This document shows, piece by piece, positions 1 to 6,906 of a stretch of 9,862 nucleotides of DNA. Each line of letters opens with the position of its first letter. Position 1 is the stretch's first letter. The position numbers were made by a program, and so were the translations under genes. The notes below the pieces were generated by a model. It was not told where the DNA came from. It saw nothing but the letters and a program-made list of their open reading frames with translations, and did no database searches. The stretch is from an uncultured bacterium (GTDB taxonomy: Bacteria; Cyanobacteriota; Vampirovibrionia; Gastranaerophilales; Gastranaerophilaceae), in contig CAMAGQ010000055.1 in NCBI GenBank assembly GCA_945833895.1, positions 1 through 9,862 of the forward strand. The letters run 5' to 3'.

Positions 1-211
1 AATAATGAACGAGGGGTAAATATTCTTATTGCAGGTTTTGTAATCTGCAAGTCTTTCTGACGTGTTCGGCATTGAACCAAAACATCTTTTTGAATTTTCA
101 TATCTCGATTCTCCGGCAAAGGTTCGTAATGAACTTTTGGCTCTTATTAACGGGCTTGATGATGAACAAATTATACTTACATACAAATATGTAAAGACTT
201 TTGTGTTATAG
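1..211 (+). pseudogene. 3' end of an XRE-family-like regulator, apparently frameshifted
   Basis: Reading from base 1, frame 1 gives a stretch with ERGVNI, typical of the part just after the recognition helix in XRE-type helix-turn-helix regulators, and runs to a TGA at 58-60. From about base 50, frame 2 continues the expected family pattern: LSDVFGIEPKHLFEF, then a tail containing LLALINGLDDEQ and ending at the TAG at 209-211. Frame 2 itself has a TAA at 41-43, so neither frame alone covers the region. A one-base insertion or two-base deletion between about 44 and 57 would join them. The gene begins outside the window. Family assignment is by pattern only. The break could be a real pseudogene or an assembly error. 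Its stop lies 7 bases before the endonuclease III start, so the two were probably co-transcribed. Confidence 0.45.
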
Positions 212-218
212 TTATATT

Positions 219-872
219 ATGATAAAGAATATTGTCGAGAGTTTGATTAAGGCAAAACAACCCAAAAGTGATTTTGTAAAGTTGATGGATTCGTTCAAAA
301 ATCCGTATCTTGTTTTGATTGCATGCATATTAAGTCTTCGCACAAACGACAGAACCACATACCCTGCGACGTTGAGAATGCTTGAACTTGCTAAAACTCC
401 AGAGCAGATGATGAAGGTTGATGAAGAAACACTTGCAAAGGCAATTTATCCTGTCGGGTTTTACAAGAATAAAGCGGGGCAGATTATTGAATTGTCCAAA
501 CTGATTGTTGAAAAATACGACGGAAAAATTCCCGATTCGATTGATGAGTTGTGTAAGTTCAGAGGTGTGGGCAGAAAGACGGCTAACCTTGTTATGTCAC
601 TTGGTTTTTGTGAACCTGCAATATGTGTTGATGTGCATGTTCATAGAATTTTTAATCGGCTCGGGTATATTAAAACCTCAACCCCTGAAGAAACAGAGTT
701 TGCTCTGCGTGAAAAACTCCCGATAGAATACTGGATTCCGATAAATACCCTTCTTGTCACTCACGGTCAGAATGTCTGCAAGCCGATTAATCCTAAATGC
801 GAAATTTGTCCGATTAGTCAATACTGTGATAAGTTAATCGCTAGCAAACCGCGTAATTTGGCGGCAAAATAA
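219..872 (+). CDS. nth: Endonuclease III (base-excision DNA glycosylase/AP lyase)
   Basis: A 217-residue protein, close to the usual size of about 211. It removes oxidised pyrimidines from DNA and nicks the abasic site in base-excision repair. The helix-hairpin-helix motif FRGVGRKTAN (residues 114-123) carries the catalytic lysine K120. The catalytic aspartate is D138 in CVDVHVHR. The C-terminal [4Fe-4S] ligands C187, C194, C197 and C203 follow the C-x6-C-x2-C-x5-C pattern. These residue numbers match those I recall for the E. coli enzyme. At the position of E. coli Q41, which contacts the DNA helix, this protein has arginine (LSLRTND instead of LSAQATD). ATG at 219 is chosen over the TTG at 201, which would overlap the preceding gene. 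There is no strong Shine-Dalgarno site, so translation may be coupled to the upstream gene ending 7 bases before. The following 149 bases hold no evident terminator. Confidence 0.93.
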   Translation: MIKNIVESLIKAKQPKSDFVKLMDSFKNPYLVLIACILSLRTNDRTTYPATLRMLELAKTPEQMMKVDEETLAKAIYPVGFYKNKAGQIIELSKLIVEKYDGKIPDSIDELCKFRGVGRKTANLVMSLGFCEPAICVDVHVHRIFNRLGYIKTSTPEETEFALREKLPIEYWIPINTLLVTHGQNVCKPINPKCEICPISQYCDKLIASKPRNLAAK

Positions 873-1021
873 AGAGTTAATAAGGTGCAGTTCTAAGGGG
901 GTAAATCAAAACTCGTATCAAATCCTGCAAACTTCTTTATTACCTATTTCTTTCTGTACTATTGTCGAAGGTTTTAAGATTACTTTAGGGGTTAAATATT
1001 CTTGTACAAAAGGAGATATTT

Positions 1022-1327
1022 ATGTTTTACAATGTTTTAAAAGCCAAAGATTTAATCGAATTTGAAACAAAAAAATTTGATAAGAAAGTTCTTCTGGAGG
1101 ACGGGGAAAGCAAACTTTGTGCCGTTGCCCTAAAAAAAGAAGAAACTATTGAAAATCATACGTCAATTAAAGATGCGGCAGTTCTTGTGCTTGACGGGGA
1201 AATAGAAATCCACTTTAACGCAGAGAAATTTAAAATCAGTAAAGGCGAAATTATTATGTTTGAAAAAGAAAAAGAACATTCTGTGCTCGCCCTAAAAGAC
1301 AGTAAATTTCTAATTGTGAAAATATAA
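1022..1327 (+). CDS. Small single-domain cupin protein
   Basis: A 101-residue protein with a compact beta-barrel pattern and no signal peptide or membrane segment, so probably cytoplasmic. Residues around 43-60 (ETIENHTS ... VLVLDGEIEI) resemble cupin motif 1. Residues 75-92 (GEIIMFEKEKEHSVLAL) resemble motif 2. Only one histidine of the usual HxH pair is present in motif 1 (H46) and one in motif 2 (H87), so metal binding is possible but incomplete compared with enzymatic cupins. Small cupins of this type often bind a metal or small ligand; no substrate can be inferred. A textbook Shine-Dalgarno site (AAAAGGAG, 1008-1015) lies 6 bases before the ATG. A strong terminator follows 5 bases after the stop, so this gene ends its transcription unit. 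Confidence 0.8.
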   Translation: MFYNVLKAKDLIEFETKKFDKKVLLEDGESKLCAVALKKEETIENHTSIKDAAVLVLDGEIEIHFNAEKFKISKGEIIMFEKEKEHSVLALKDSKFLIVKI

Positions 1328-1332
1328 GTTTT

Positions 1333-1359
1333 AAAGACCTCATTAGAGGTCTTTTTCTT
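1333..1359 (+). terminator. Intrinsic terminator after the cupin gene
   Basis: A perfect 9-bp stem, AAAGACCTC (1333-1341) and GAGGTCTTT (1346-1354), with a 4-base ATTA loop, followed by further Ts (TTCTT). It begins 5 bases after the cupin stop codon and separates that unit from the GH13 gene. Confidence 0.9.
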
Positions 1360-1383
1360 GCTATACACCTAATTTACCACCGC

Positions 1384-1411
1384 TTGAAAATAAAAATTTT
1401 TATGGTAAACT
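1384..1411 (+). promoter_or_regulatory. Candidate sigma-70 promoter for the GH13-acyltransferase operon
   Basis: TTGAAA (1384-1389) and TAAACT (1406-1411) are separated by 16 bases. The -10 element is preceded by TG at the extended -10 position (TGgTAAACT). It sits between the preceding terminator and the GH13 start, giving a predicted leader of about 13 bases that holds only the Shine-Dalgarno site. Chance matches are common in AT-rich DNA. Confidence 0.4.
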
Positions 1412-1430
1412 TCCGTATGGAGAGGGGTAT

Positions 1431-3479
1431 ATGAATTGGTTTAAATTATTTCTTAGTCTGGGTTTTGTGATGTTTTTCGCATCTTGTGCTTTTGCTGAAG
1501 GAGTTTATGTTGTACCTGAAACACAGCAGGAAGTTACTCAGGAAGTTCAGCAGGAGTCGGACACTGTAATTACCGTTAATAATAAAATCCACAGAGAGTT
1601 AAAGAACGCTATAACTAACGTTTACGGAAGAGAAAATGCGGATGAAATTTACGCAAAAGTTTTAGAACTTGCAGAAAAGTCGATTAAAGAACGTCCTGAA
1701 AATCTTATTCGGCAAGACAAAACAAGAACCGACGACTGGTATAAAAAAGAAATTATTTATATGTTTTATGTCGATCAGTTTGGAGTTGTAATAACAGGCA
1801 AGGAAAATACTTTCCGTGAAACCGCTTTAATGTTTGATTATCTTGAAGATTTAGGAGTTACAACTCTGTACCTTCTGCCGTTTGCAGACAGTCCTATGCA
1901 GGATGCGGGGTTTGATGTTCGCAATCCGCAGAGTGTAAGGCAGGACTTAGGCGGAAACACTGCCTTTGAACCTTTCATTAAAGAGGCAAAAAAACGAGGA
2001 TTTAAGATAAAAGCAGATTTGGTATTAAATCATTTTTCATCAGAACACGAATGGTTTAAACGCTTAGAAGCAGGCGATGAATCAGCTCTTGACTATTTTA
2101 TTTATACCGACAAAAAGCCTGAATATGTTAAATATCAGGATGAAAAACTAGGCACTGTTATTGAATATAAAGAACCTAACGGAAAGATTTCCAAACGCAG
2201 ACTGATTTTTCCAGAAAATACTGAGGATAATTACAGGCACGTTGTTGTAAACGGCAAAGATTATTATTTATACCATACTTTTTACCCGTTTCAACTTGAT
2301 ATAAATTGGGAAAATCCTGAGGTTTTATATTATGTATTGGAAATAGTTTCACATTGGACAAACCTTGGAATTGATATTTTTAGAATGGATGCAATTCCTT
2401 ATTTGTCAAAAGAACCGGGAACAAATGCCGAAAACGAGCCTAAAACTCACTCAATAATGACGATATTGAGCGATTATATCCAGTTAACCGCACCATCAAC
2501 GGTTATTCAGGTTGAGGCTTGCCAAACTCCGAAAGATATTCTTCCATATTTTGGTAAAGAACGAGAAGTTAAGGTTAAAGTTAACGAAGAAGATAAGTTA
2601 TTAAAACGCTCAAATGAGGCACAAATTGCCTACCATTTCCCGTACATGCCTGCAATTTGGGCAAGTTTGATTACGGAAGATAAAAAATATTTCATAGATG
2701 CTTACAAAAAAACTCCGCAAATTCCAAAGACTTGTGCTTGGGGAATTTTTCTGCGTGTACACGATGAATTGACCCTCGAAATGGTTACGCCTGAAGTCAG
2801 AGAGGTTATTTTTGACAATCTGGTCGATAAGGGTGCAAGTTTCAGAAAAGGTTTCGGAGTAAGCGGAAGATTAGCGAACTTTCTTGAGAAAAACCCTAAC
2901 CGTATAGAAGGTGCGTTTTCTGTTTTGTTGTCACTTCCGGGAATTCCAATCATTTACTACGGCGATGAAGTCGGAGTTACAAACAACTTTGAAAACGCTA
3001 AAAAAGCGGCAATGAAACGCAACAAAGCAAACAAAAAAGGCGATTTGATTTCATCCTTTGATTCAAGAGATATTCATAGAGGTGATGTGCCGCAAAAATT
3101 GTTCTATGGCTCATTACGCGGATATTATCAGTTTAATTCAAAGGTTTACAAAAAGGTTAAAAACCTGATTGCATTACGAAAATCCTTACCTGTTATGTCT
3201 GACGGCGATTTTGAAATTCTCAAAACTAAATCAAAAAGTAACTTTGCATACATAAGAAAAAATGCAGAATCTCAGATTTTGGTTATAAATAATTTATCGT
3301 CAGATAAACTCGTTGCGGAAATTGAATTACCAAAGAGTATTATTTTGAAAAACGAAGGACATATTACAAGTCTGAAAAATCTTGTAAACGGAGATAATAT
3401 TAAAGTTAACATTTCACTTCAAAACAAAGTTATGCACTTGAGGTTAGCACCTTATCAGGTTTTGTGGCTGGAATTATAG
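1431..3479 (+). CDS. Exported GH13 alpha-glucan enzyme resembling trehalose synthase (TreS)
   Basis: A 682-residue GH13 (alpha-amylase clan) enzyme. Residues 1-22 form a signal peptide (hydrophobic core, cleavage after AFA), so it acts outside the cytoplasm. The (beta/alpha)8 domain begins near 103. Region I is DLVLNH (196-201). The nucleophile is D320 in FRMDAIPYL, the acid/base E362 in QVEACQTP, and the third acid D445 in RVHDELTLEM. A beta-sheet C domain fills about 590-682. The runs LYLLPF, AIPYL...GTN.EN, HFPYMP, HDELTLEM and IYYGDE closely follow TreS (maltose to trehalose isomerase, GH13_16). Oddities: TreS is normally cytoplasmic; the usual LRNHDEL is LRVHDEL here; a charged insert (about 380-395) precedes HFPYMP; there is no maltokinase domain; an extra N-terminal segment (about 50-100) precedes the barrel. 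A hydrolase or another transglucosylase is possible. The start is set by the GGAGAGGGG site at 1419-1427. Confidence 0.85.
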   Translation: MNWFKLFLSLGFVMFFASCAFAEGVYVVPETQQEVTQEVQQESDTVITVNNKIHRELKNAITNVYGRENADEIYAKVLELAEKSIKERPENLIRQDKTRTDDWYKKEIIYMFYVDQFGVVITGKENTFRETALMFDYLEDLGVTTLYLLPFADSPMQDAGFDVRNPQSVRQDLGGNTAFEPFIKEAKKRGFKIKADLVLNHFSSEHEWFKRLEAGDESALDYFIYTDKKPEYVKYQDEKLGTVIEYKEPNGKISKRRLIFPENTEDNYRHVVVNGKDYYLYHTFYPFQLDINWENPEVLYYVLEIVSHWTNLGIDIFRMDAIPYLSKEPGTNAENEPKTHSIMTILSDYIQLTAPSTVIQVEACQTPKDILPYFGKEREVKVKVNEEDKLLKRSNEAQIAYHFPYMPAIWASLITEDKKYFIDAYKKTPQIPKTCAWGIFLRVHDELTLEMVTPEVREVIFDNLVDKGASFRKGFGVSGRLANFLEKNPNRIEGAFSVLLSLPGIPIIYYGDEVGVTNNFENAKKAAMKRNKANKKGDLISSFDSRDIHRGDVPQKLFYGSLRGYYQFNSKVYKKVKNLIALRKSLPVMSDGDFEILKTKSKSNFAYIRKNAESQILVINNLSSDKLVAEIELPKSIILKNEGHITSLKNLVNGDNIKVNISLQNKVMHLRLAPYQVLWLEL

Positions 3480-3490
3480 AGGAAAATATT

Positions 3491-4597
3491 ATGGAACAAC
3501 CAAAGAAAAAGACTAAAATTTTAAATTATATAAACGTATTCAGAGGCTTGGCAATTTTGCTGATTATTATGGGACATACAATGCAATTTGGCTCTTCTGA
3601 CAGTTTGTCACATATCATAAATTGTGAAATTATATGCGGCGGAACAGCATTATTCATATTCATTTCAGGCTTTTTATTTCAACATCTTGCCTACAAATTT
3701 GAATATAAAAACTATCTTACTAAAAAATGGACTAACGTTGTTATGCCGTATCTTATAACCGCAATTCCGGGGCTGTTGTTTTGTATATATTTCCCGATTG
3801 CATACAAAAACTCGTTTGACGGTTTAAATTTGTATTTGCAAATTCCTATGCTTTTGAGTATCGGACGAGTTCACAACGTACCGACATGGTTCATTCCGAT
3901 GATTGTAATCTTCTTCATCTTTTCTGCGTTGTTTTTGTTTTTGGAAAAGAAGAAGGTTTTGTATAAATTACTTCCGCTATTGTTGCTTTTAACCCTGTTT
4001 TTACCACGTGGAGTTGCCGAATACGAAACAACTCTTGGGCTAAGTTATTTTGCAAAATATATGGTTTACGTTAAGTATATTCTGTGTAATTTTGTACACT
4101 TTTTGTCACTGTACGTTTTTGGTATGTACTGTAGTGCAAACAAACCTATTATTGATAAATTCTACGATAAAAGGTTTTGGATTTGGATTGGAATGCTTTT
4201 GACCTCAGCCCTTGATGTTTACGCTCAGGTGAAATATCAGTATTCAAACTATACAGTTTCAAAAATCTTTTTGACAATGCTTGCAATTGCCTACTTGAAA
4301 CATTATGATGAATTTATCCTATCGCATAAGAAAACAAACAAAACCCTTGATTTTATTGCTAAATACAGTTTCGGATTGTTCTTTGTTCACTGGTATTGGT
4401 TCTTTGTATATAATCAAATTTTTGACCTGCCGACGGTTATGCCTGTAGTCAACGGGAATTACCTCGCAACCTTCGATGCAATATTTTTGCGATTTGCGTT
4501 TGTAACAGTTGCGTCACTAGGTTCACTGTTTATTGGCAAATTCATATTGCAAAAGTTTAATCCTGAAATTAATACAAGGAAATTTTTGGGAATATAA
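3491..4597 (+). CDS. Acyltransferase-3 family integral membrane O-acyltransferase
   Basis: A 368-residue polytopic membrane protein with roughly ten hydrophobic segments, about the normal length for the acyltransferase-3 (PF01757-type) family. These proteins move acyl groups, often acetyl, onto sugars of polysaccharides, lipopolysaccharide or glycolipids at the inner membrane. The N-terminal motif FRGLAILLIIMGH carries the conserved R18 and H29, and a second family motif, FIFISGFLF (residues 55-63), follows. ATG 3491 is preferred over GTG 3464: GAGGAAA just upstream gives good spacing, and the GTG would overlap the GH13 gene. Only 11 bases separate it from the GH13 stop, and the Shine-Dalgarno site abuts that stop, so the two genes are almost certainly one operon. 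A shared role in making or decorating an envelope sugar is an inference. The acceptor cannot be read from sequence. Confidence 0.85.
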   Translation: MEQPKKKTKILNYINVFRGLAILLIIMGHTMQFGSSDSLSHIINCEIICGGTALFIFISGFLFQHLAYKFEYKNYLTKKWTNVVMPYLITAIPGLLFCIYFPIAYKNSFDGLNLYLQIPMLLSIGRVHNVPTWFIPMIVIFFIFSALFLFLEKKKVLYKLLPLLLLLTLFLPRGVAEYETTLGLSYFAKYMVYVKYILCNFVHFLSLYVFGMYCSANKPIIDKFYDKRFWIWIGMLLTSALDVYAQVKYQYSNYTVSKIFLTMLAIAYLKHYDEFILSHKKTNKTLDFIAKYSFGLFFVHWYWFFVYNQIFDLPTVMPVVNGNYLATFDAIFLRFAFVTVASLGSLFIGKFILQKFNPEINTRKFLGI

Positions 4598-4619
4598 CAA
4601 CATTATATCCAAACCTCAC

Positions 4620-4654
4620 GTGAATAATTTCCATTTCTTTTGGGAATTATTCAC
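4620..4654. terminator. Stem-loop between convergent genes, possible bidirectional terminator
   Basis: A 13-bp stem, GTGAATAATTTCC (4620-4632) and GGGAATTATTCAC (4642-4654), with one G-T pair and a 9-base loop. It lies between the acyltransferase gene (+) and the TPR gene (-), and its right arm covers the TPR stop codon and last codons. Neither side has a clean T tract, so it may be a weak terminator or an mRNA 3'-end protecting hairpin. Confidence 0.45.
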
Positions 4655-5825
4655 CGTATTCAAAATCTTTTTGGCTCGGGTCAAAATAGCGGATTGACGG
4701 GCATTTACCAAAGGTTTCTATCATTGCTTCATCCAAATCCTCGGTTTCTACAACCTTGCCGTCTATTATATTTACTCCTGATGAGGTTTCTATATCTTCA
4801 AGGCTTTCTTTTTTATTTTTAGATTTCTTTTTCTTCTTTTTGTCGTGTTTTTGGGAGAAAAAGCCTTTATTTTTCTTGCGTTCCTGTTTTTCTAATCGAA
4901 GTTTTTCCTCGTCAAGAACAGCCTGCATTTGCTTTCTGCGTTCTCTATCTTTGTAAACGCTTTTGGTAATATCATTAAGCACAACCGCAACGTATTCTTG
5001 AATTGTAGAATTTTCATCCAGTGCGGTGATTAGTGTAATCGCTTTATTAATTTCTTCGTAAGAATCGTCGTAATGACCCAATCTTCGCAACAACACCGCC
5101 AAATTGTAATGAGGTTCGTAATTCATCGGCTCAAGGTTTATCGCTTTGCAATAGCACTTGCCTGCCCTGCGGTAATCTCCGTAAGAGTGATAAGCAAGCC
5201 CAAGATTAAACAAGGCATCATAATTATTCGGGTCAATCTTTACTGCGTTTTCATAAGACTCAATCGCTTTACTGATATATATGCGTTTTTTAATCTTATC
5301 CGTTGTGTATAAAGCCTTTAATTTATACGTAACGCCCCTGTTATAGTACGCAATTGCTTTATTTTCTTTGTAACTGACTTTGTTATCGTAAACATACGGG
5401 ATTGTGATTAGTTTTCGTTTAGTGCCTATAACGTTATCATACTGCTGAATTGCACCGTCAAAATCACCCAACTTTTCAGATGCTACAATTCCGTAATTTA
5501 TACGTGCGACCATCAACTTAGGATTATACTTATAGGCTTGAGAATACGCGTACAGTGCGGATTGATAATCTTCATAAACAACATAAATATTACCTAAATT
5601 ATACCAAGCGTCGTAATGCCCCGGAAATAAAGACAAACCTTTACTGTAAAACCTTATTGCCTCATTCATCTTTAATTCCTGATAGGCTTCGTCACCTTTT
5701 TCTACAAAATACATCCCTTTGAGTTTATTAATCTGCAGCATTACGAACTGCTGATTGAAGTACGCAAGAACCCCAAGTGCAGCAATTACAAATAATGAGA
5801 ATAATGCTGATAATACTTTTTTCAT
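4647..5825 (-). CDS. Membrane-anchored tetratricopeptide-repeat (TPR) protein
   Basis: A 392-residue protein. Residues 5-23 form one hydrophobic segment, either a membrane anchor or an uncleaved signal; no good cleavage site is seen. TPR units follow at about 38-71, 72-105, 106-133 (partial), 158-199 (with an insert), 203-236 and 237-266, recognisable from patterns such as AWYNLGNIY, ALFNLGLAYHSYGDY and KAINLEPMNYEPHYNLA. TPRs form protein-binding scaffolds; no partner is evident. From about 290 the protein becomes highly charged with a lysine tract (about 328-339), then an acidic tail ending in FDPSQKDFEYGE. The start ATG at 5825 has a modest GGTG site upstream. It is alone in its unit, convergent with the acyltransferase gene and divergent from the next gene. 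A role in envelope assembly or secretion is possible but unproven. Confidence 0.8.
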   Translation of the reverse strand: MKKVLSALFSLFVIAALGVLAYFNQQFVMLQINKLKGMYFVEKGDEAYQELKMNEAIRFYSKGLSLFPGHYDAWYNLGNIYVVYEDYQSALYAYSQAYKYNPKLMVARINYGIVASEKLGDFDGAIQQYDNVIGTKRKLITIPYVYDNKVSYKENKAIAYYNRGVTYKLKALYTTDKIKKRIYISKAIESYENAVKIDPNNYDALFNLGLAYHSYGDYRRAGKCYCKAINLEPMNYEPHYNLAVLLRRLGHYDDSYEEINKAITLITALDENSTIQEYVAVVLNDITKSVYKDRERRKQMQAVLDEEKLRLEKQERKKNKGFFSQKHDKKKKKKSKNKKESLEDIETSSGVNIIDGKVVETEDLDEAMIETFGKCPSIRYFDPSQKDFEYGE

Positions 5826-5949
5826 ATTTCACCGGTTATATACATAATCATAATAAATCGATTTCAGAAAAATAACATCAACCAAATAATGTAACAAAAT
5901 CTTTACAAACTTCAACATCTAAGCAATTTCGAAAAACAAAAATTGTTTA

Positions 5950-5990
5950 TATAAGTAAGGTAGGTTAGAAAATTTAATTTTGGAGGTTAG
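5950..5990 (+). promoter_or_regulatory. Candidate -10 box and strong ribosome binding site of the Gly/Met-rich protein gene
   Basis: TATAAG (5950-5955, within TATATAAG) is a good -10 element, but the hexamer 17 bases upstream (TTTCGA) is a poor -35. GGAGG at 5982-5986 lies 5 bases before ATG 5992 and fixes the start. A short inverted repeat, AAACAA (5934-5939) and TTGTTT (5943-5948), lies directly upstream of the -10 and could be an operator, though the arms are only 6 bases. The wider gap 5826-5991 must also hold the divergent promoter of the TPR gene, which I could not place. Confidence 0.35.
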
Positions 5991-5991
5991 C

Positions 5992-6768
5992 ATGTTAAAT
6001 TGCAACTTAGGGATTACACCATTCATGGGAATGGAAGGATACGACGACATCGACATGGAACTAAATAATGGTGCATACCCGATGTTTGGAACAGGCAGCG
6101 TTTTTGGCTCAGGATTTGCCAATATGCCAATGATGGGAATGGGTATGGGTGCAGGCGGATACAACCCGCAAGATTTTTACAATAACATGCGTCAGCAGCA
6201 GCAACTCCAAACAGAATATAATATCGAACAACAACAGTTGAACAGAAATGCCGATTTAAGAGTTAATGCTCCGTTAGAGGCAATAAAAGGAACAGCAACA
6301 GCATTAAAAGATAAAATCGTAAACAACGAACAAGACCAGATTGAAGATGCTTATAACAGATTTGTCGAAGCAGTTGCGGCAGCATACGGAGATTGTGCAG
6401 ATAAAAACATCTTAAAAGCCCGTGCAAACAGTTTGTATGCAAGTATGAATAACGGAGTTACAATTGTTCAAGACTTACGTCAACACGGTCACGGTTCTGC
6501 AACTCAAGGTTTCTTACAGGCTTTAACTTTGGGAACATACAACAGACACAGTGCAGAAGATAACGTATCTTATGTAACAGGTTCACCTGTAGGTACATCA
6601 GAAAAAACAAGTCATAACATGGGCAGACTTGCAGGTGCGGCAACAGTCGGCGGTGTTGTTGCTGGAGTTGCGAAGGCTTTAAAATCAACCAAATCGGTTA
6701 AATTAGGACTTATCGGTGCAGGTATTGCAGCAGCAATGTCTTTCTTAACAGGTAAAGTAACAACATAA
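5992..6768 (+). CDS. Unrecognised Gly/Met-rich protein with hydrophobic C-terminal segment
   Basis: A 258-residue protein I cannot assign to a known family. It has four visible parts. Residues 1-60 are Gly/Met/Phe-rich and of low complexity, including a GM repeat (about 45-55: PMMGMGMGMG-like). Residues 66-83 are glutamine-rich. Residues 84-165 are mostly charged helix (EAIKGTATALKDKI ... DRFVEAVAAAYG-type pattern). Residues 211-254 are two glycine-zipper-like hydrophobic helices (AGAATVGGVVAGVA and LGLIGAGIAAAMSFL), long enough to cross a membrane. There is no signal peptide. The strong GGAGG site suggests high expression. ATG 5992 is chosen over TTG 5980, which lies upstream of the Shine-Dalgarno site. 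It stands alone with its own terminator. A structural, membrane-inserting or phage-derived role is possible, but no specific evidence favours any of these. Confidence 0.75.
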   Translation: MLNCNLGITPFMGMEGYDDIDMELNNGAYPMFGTGSVFGSGFANMPMMGMGMGAGGYNPQDFYNNMRQQQQLQTEYNIEQQQLNRNADLRVNAPLEAIKGTATALKDKIVNNEQDQIEDAYNRFVEAVAAAYGDCADKNILKARANSLYASMNNGVTIVQDLRQHGHGSATQGFLQALTLGTYNRHSAEDNVSYVTGSPVGTSEKTSHNMGRLAGAATVGGVVAGVAKALKSTKSVKLGLIGAGIAAAMSFLTGKVTT

Positions 6769-6810
6769 AAACTTATAAATATTTTCCTTTTTTATTTCTG
6801 TACCCCTTTG

Positions 6811-6845
6811 AACTCCGGACTCATATTACATCCTCCGGAGTTTTT
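6811..6845 (+). terminator. Intrinsic terminator of the Gly/Met-rich protein gene
   Basis: A perfect 9-bp stem, AACTCCGGA (6811-6819) and TCCGGAGTT (6834-6842), with a 14-base loop and a TTTTT tract at 6841-6845. It lies 43 bases after the stop codon at 6768. Confidence 0.85.
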
Positions 6846-6906
6846 ATATGTAAAAAAATCCTGCTAAAAGGAGTAATAGCAGGACTAAGTTCAGTAAAAG
6901 AGACAT
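6844..6906 (-). CDS. Possible 20-residue hydrophobic micropeptide
   Basis: On the - strand, ATG 6906-6904 opens a 20-codon frame ending at the TAA 6846-6844. The peptide begins MSLLLN, continues as a nearly pure leucine/valine stretch and ends AGFFYI, so it would be a single membrane helix. It is preceded and overlapped (TGATG) by a 4-codon frame that starts at 6920 and has a well-placed GAGG (6929-6926). The reading frame passes through the terminator hairpin at 6852-6884, so most transcripts would lack its stop codon. If transcription starts near 6912, the message would be leaderless or nearly so. It resembles small hydrophobic type I toxins only in size and composition. It may equally be a chance translation of a T-rich hairpin. 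Confidence 0.2.
   Translation of the reverse strand: MSLLLNLVLLLLLLAGFFYI
6852..6884 (-). terminator. Strong - strand intrinsic terminator with C/U-rich loop
   Basis: A perfect 8-bp stem, TCCTGCTA and TAGCAGGA (6859-6866 with 6877-6884), with a 10-base loop. Read on the - strand it is followed by seven Ts (6858-6852); on + there is no T tract, so it works leftward. The - strand loop reads UUACUCCUUU. The 7071-7760 gene already has its own terminator at 6995-7035, so this one either backs it up or ends a separate short transcript. Confidence 0.75.

Noticed and set aside
201..218. TTG at 201 as the endonuclease III start
   Set aside because: It would overlap the preceding frame, lacks a Shine-Dalgarno site, and starting at ATG 219 puts the catalytic and cluster residues at E. 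coli numbering.
1479..1494. Lipoprotein cleavage at C19 of the GH13 enzyme
   Set aside because: FASC lacks the usual Leu/Val at the -3 position, and an AFA signal-peptidase I site follows directly.
2176..2953. Two - strand frames inside the GH13 gene
   Set aside because: They lie opposite a strongly conserved coding sequence and show no start signals or recognisable pattern.
3464..3490. GTG at 3464 as the acyltransferase start
   Set aside because: It lies within the GH13 gene and adds residues not typical of the family; ATG 3491 has a well-spaced GAGGAAA.
5934..5948. AAACAA-n3-TTGTTT inverted repeat as a firm operator
   Set aside because: Short A/T-only arms; kept only as a remark in the promoter entry.
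5919..6164. Proline/isoleucine-rich frame on the - strand
   Set aside because: It is the antisense of the Gly/Met repeat of the 5992 gene and has no ribosome binding site.
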